From the NCBI GenBank assembly GCA_947095535.1, contig OX352773.1, positions 109,871,950-109,935,949 of the forward strand: a DNA stretch of 64,000 nt. Direction: 5' to 3'. A model generated the notes under the pieces. It saw only the letters and a program-made list of their open reading frames with translations. It searched no databases and had not been told where the DNA came from. Position numbers and translations under genes: made by a program. Source of the DNA: Poecilobothrus nobilitatus. Its lineage: Eukaryota; Arthropoda; Insecta; Diptera; Dolichopodidae. Below are positions 63,610 through 64,000 of the stretch, piece after piece (position 1 is the stretch's first letter; each line of letters starts with the position of its first letter).

Positions 63610-63988
63610 CATACAATTTTTTACAGCACATCTTTTTAAATTTTTAGTAATGTTATGGTGAGGGCAAATGGTTGTGAAATTCCTTAGTTTCTGAAGAGAT
63701 GGAATGTCATTATCTAAATTGATAACTTCTACTGAACTGGAAAAAAAATTTTTCTAAAAATTCCTTTTTCTGATACCCCTTTACGTAAACGACATCGAAT
63801 GAATTTAAATGCTCCTTTAAAATATTTTTAATTTCTAAATATTCTATAAATCCATCATCCCAGTCAAGTCCATTTATTTGGGTTTTATTGAATTCATTTT
63901 GTTGTTTAACATAACTATTTAACTCCTCAAACGAATAAGGTGCTCTAAACATAAACACCGTCGGTATTAGAGACCCATCAGCTATCAA
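63610..63988 (-). pseudogene. 'YVKG' family protein, partial (minus strand)
   Basis: From the window edge the minus frame reads 'RAPYSFEELNSYVKQQNEF', 'INGLDWDDGFIEY', 'ILKEHLNSFDVVYVKGYQKKEF', after a frameshift in an A-run (63745) 'VEVINLDNDIPSLQKL' and 'CPHHN...CAVKN'. The pattern (F..PF..L, GLDW.DG, Y/F-V-K-G, NLD..PSL, C..H, CA..N) I have met in insect mobile elements and virus-like genes. A nuclease-like fold is possible but unproven. The amino end lies outside the window or within 12 nt of it. Confidence 0.5.
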
Positions 63989-64000
63989 AGAAAATTCTTT

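Larger units (their letters stand above)
56457..64000. mobile_element. Polinton/Maverick copy 2, right end outside window
   Basis: Same orientation as copy 1. Integrase and small ORF on minus; ATPase, small basic protein, EKW-type protein, penton-like, core-like, major capsid, small protein, protease and an unknown protein on plus; a further gene on minus at the window edge. Some genes are open (integrase core, basic protein, core-like, major capsid), others broken. PolB is not inside the visible part. Confidence 0.92.

Overview
The window is AT-rich, repeat-dense eukaryotic DNA, almost certainly from an arthropod genome and most likely an insect. No host gene is recognisable with confidence. 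Nearly every coding trace is a transposable element or an integrated virus-like element. BEL/Pao, Ty3/gypsy, jockey/CR1-type LINEs, Helitron, hAT and Polinton/Maverick sequences occur together, and short 'TATACCC...GTTTGTAACACCTCGAAA' repeats of the kind I associate with fly genomes hint at a dipteran. The species cannot be fixed from sequence alone.

Layout. 1-1.6 kb: AT-rich non-coding DNA with a duplicated block and a tRNA-like sequence. 1.6-5.4 kb: a decayed BEL/Pao element. 5.7-6.7 kb: a Helitron helicase remnant. 7.3-10.3 kb: two LINE remnants. 10.7-18.9 kb: a three-level nest, in which a Helitron is interrupted by a LINE that is itself interrupted by a minus-strand gypsy element with LTRs and a TCAC target duplication. 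20.3-26.4 kb: a second gypsy element with LTRs, a tRNA-Pro-like primer site, a tandem-repeat leader and a TTCA target duplication. 26.6-29.2 kb: LINE scraps and fly-type repeats. 29.3-39.3 kb: a 716-bp repeat and a recent 3.56-kb tandem duplication of a composite of two opposed LINEs, followed by a LINE reverse transcriptase with an in-frame internal duplication. 39.3-47.2 kb: more LINE pieces, including a 1.28-kb inverted repeat around a LINE EN/RT unit.

The most unusual part is 48-64 kb. It holds a Polinton/Maverick (a virus-like DNA transposon). First comes the N-terminal half of a protein-primed family-B DNA polymerase with zinc fingers. It is broken and joined, through a short palindromic junction, to a partial Polinton (copy 1: integrase, packaging ATPase, small proteins, penton-like protein, core-like protein, start of the major capsid protein). 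A hAT transposon has entered the major capsid gene of copy 1. A second copy in the same orientation (copy 2) follows, with a chromodomain integrase, ATPase, penton-like protein, core-like protein, an uninterrupted 438-residue major capsid protein, an adenain-like protease and several unrecognised proteins, and it runs off the window. The two copies carry different lesions.

Within a Polinton the genes would work as follows: integrase inserts the element, PolB replicates it, and the ATPase, protease and capsid proteins form and fill a particle. Here most genes carry stops or frameshifts, so the locus reads as a graveyard of integrated elements. Boundaries are read by eye; identities rest on motif recognition and not on a database search.
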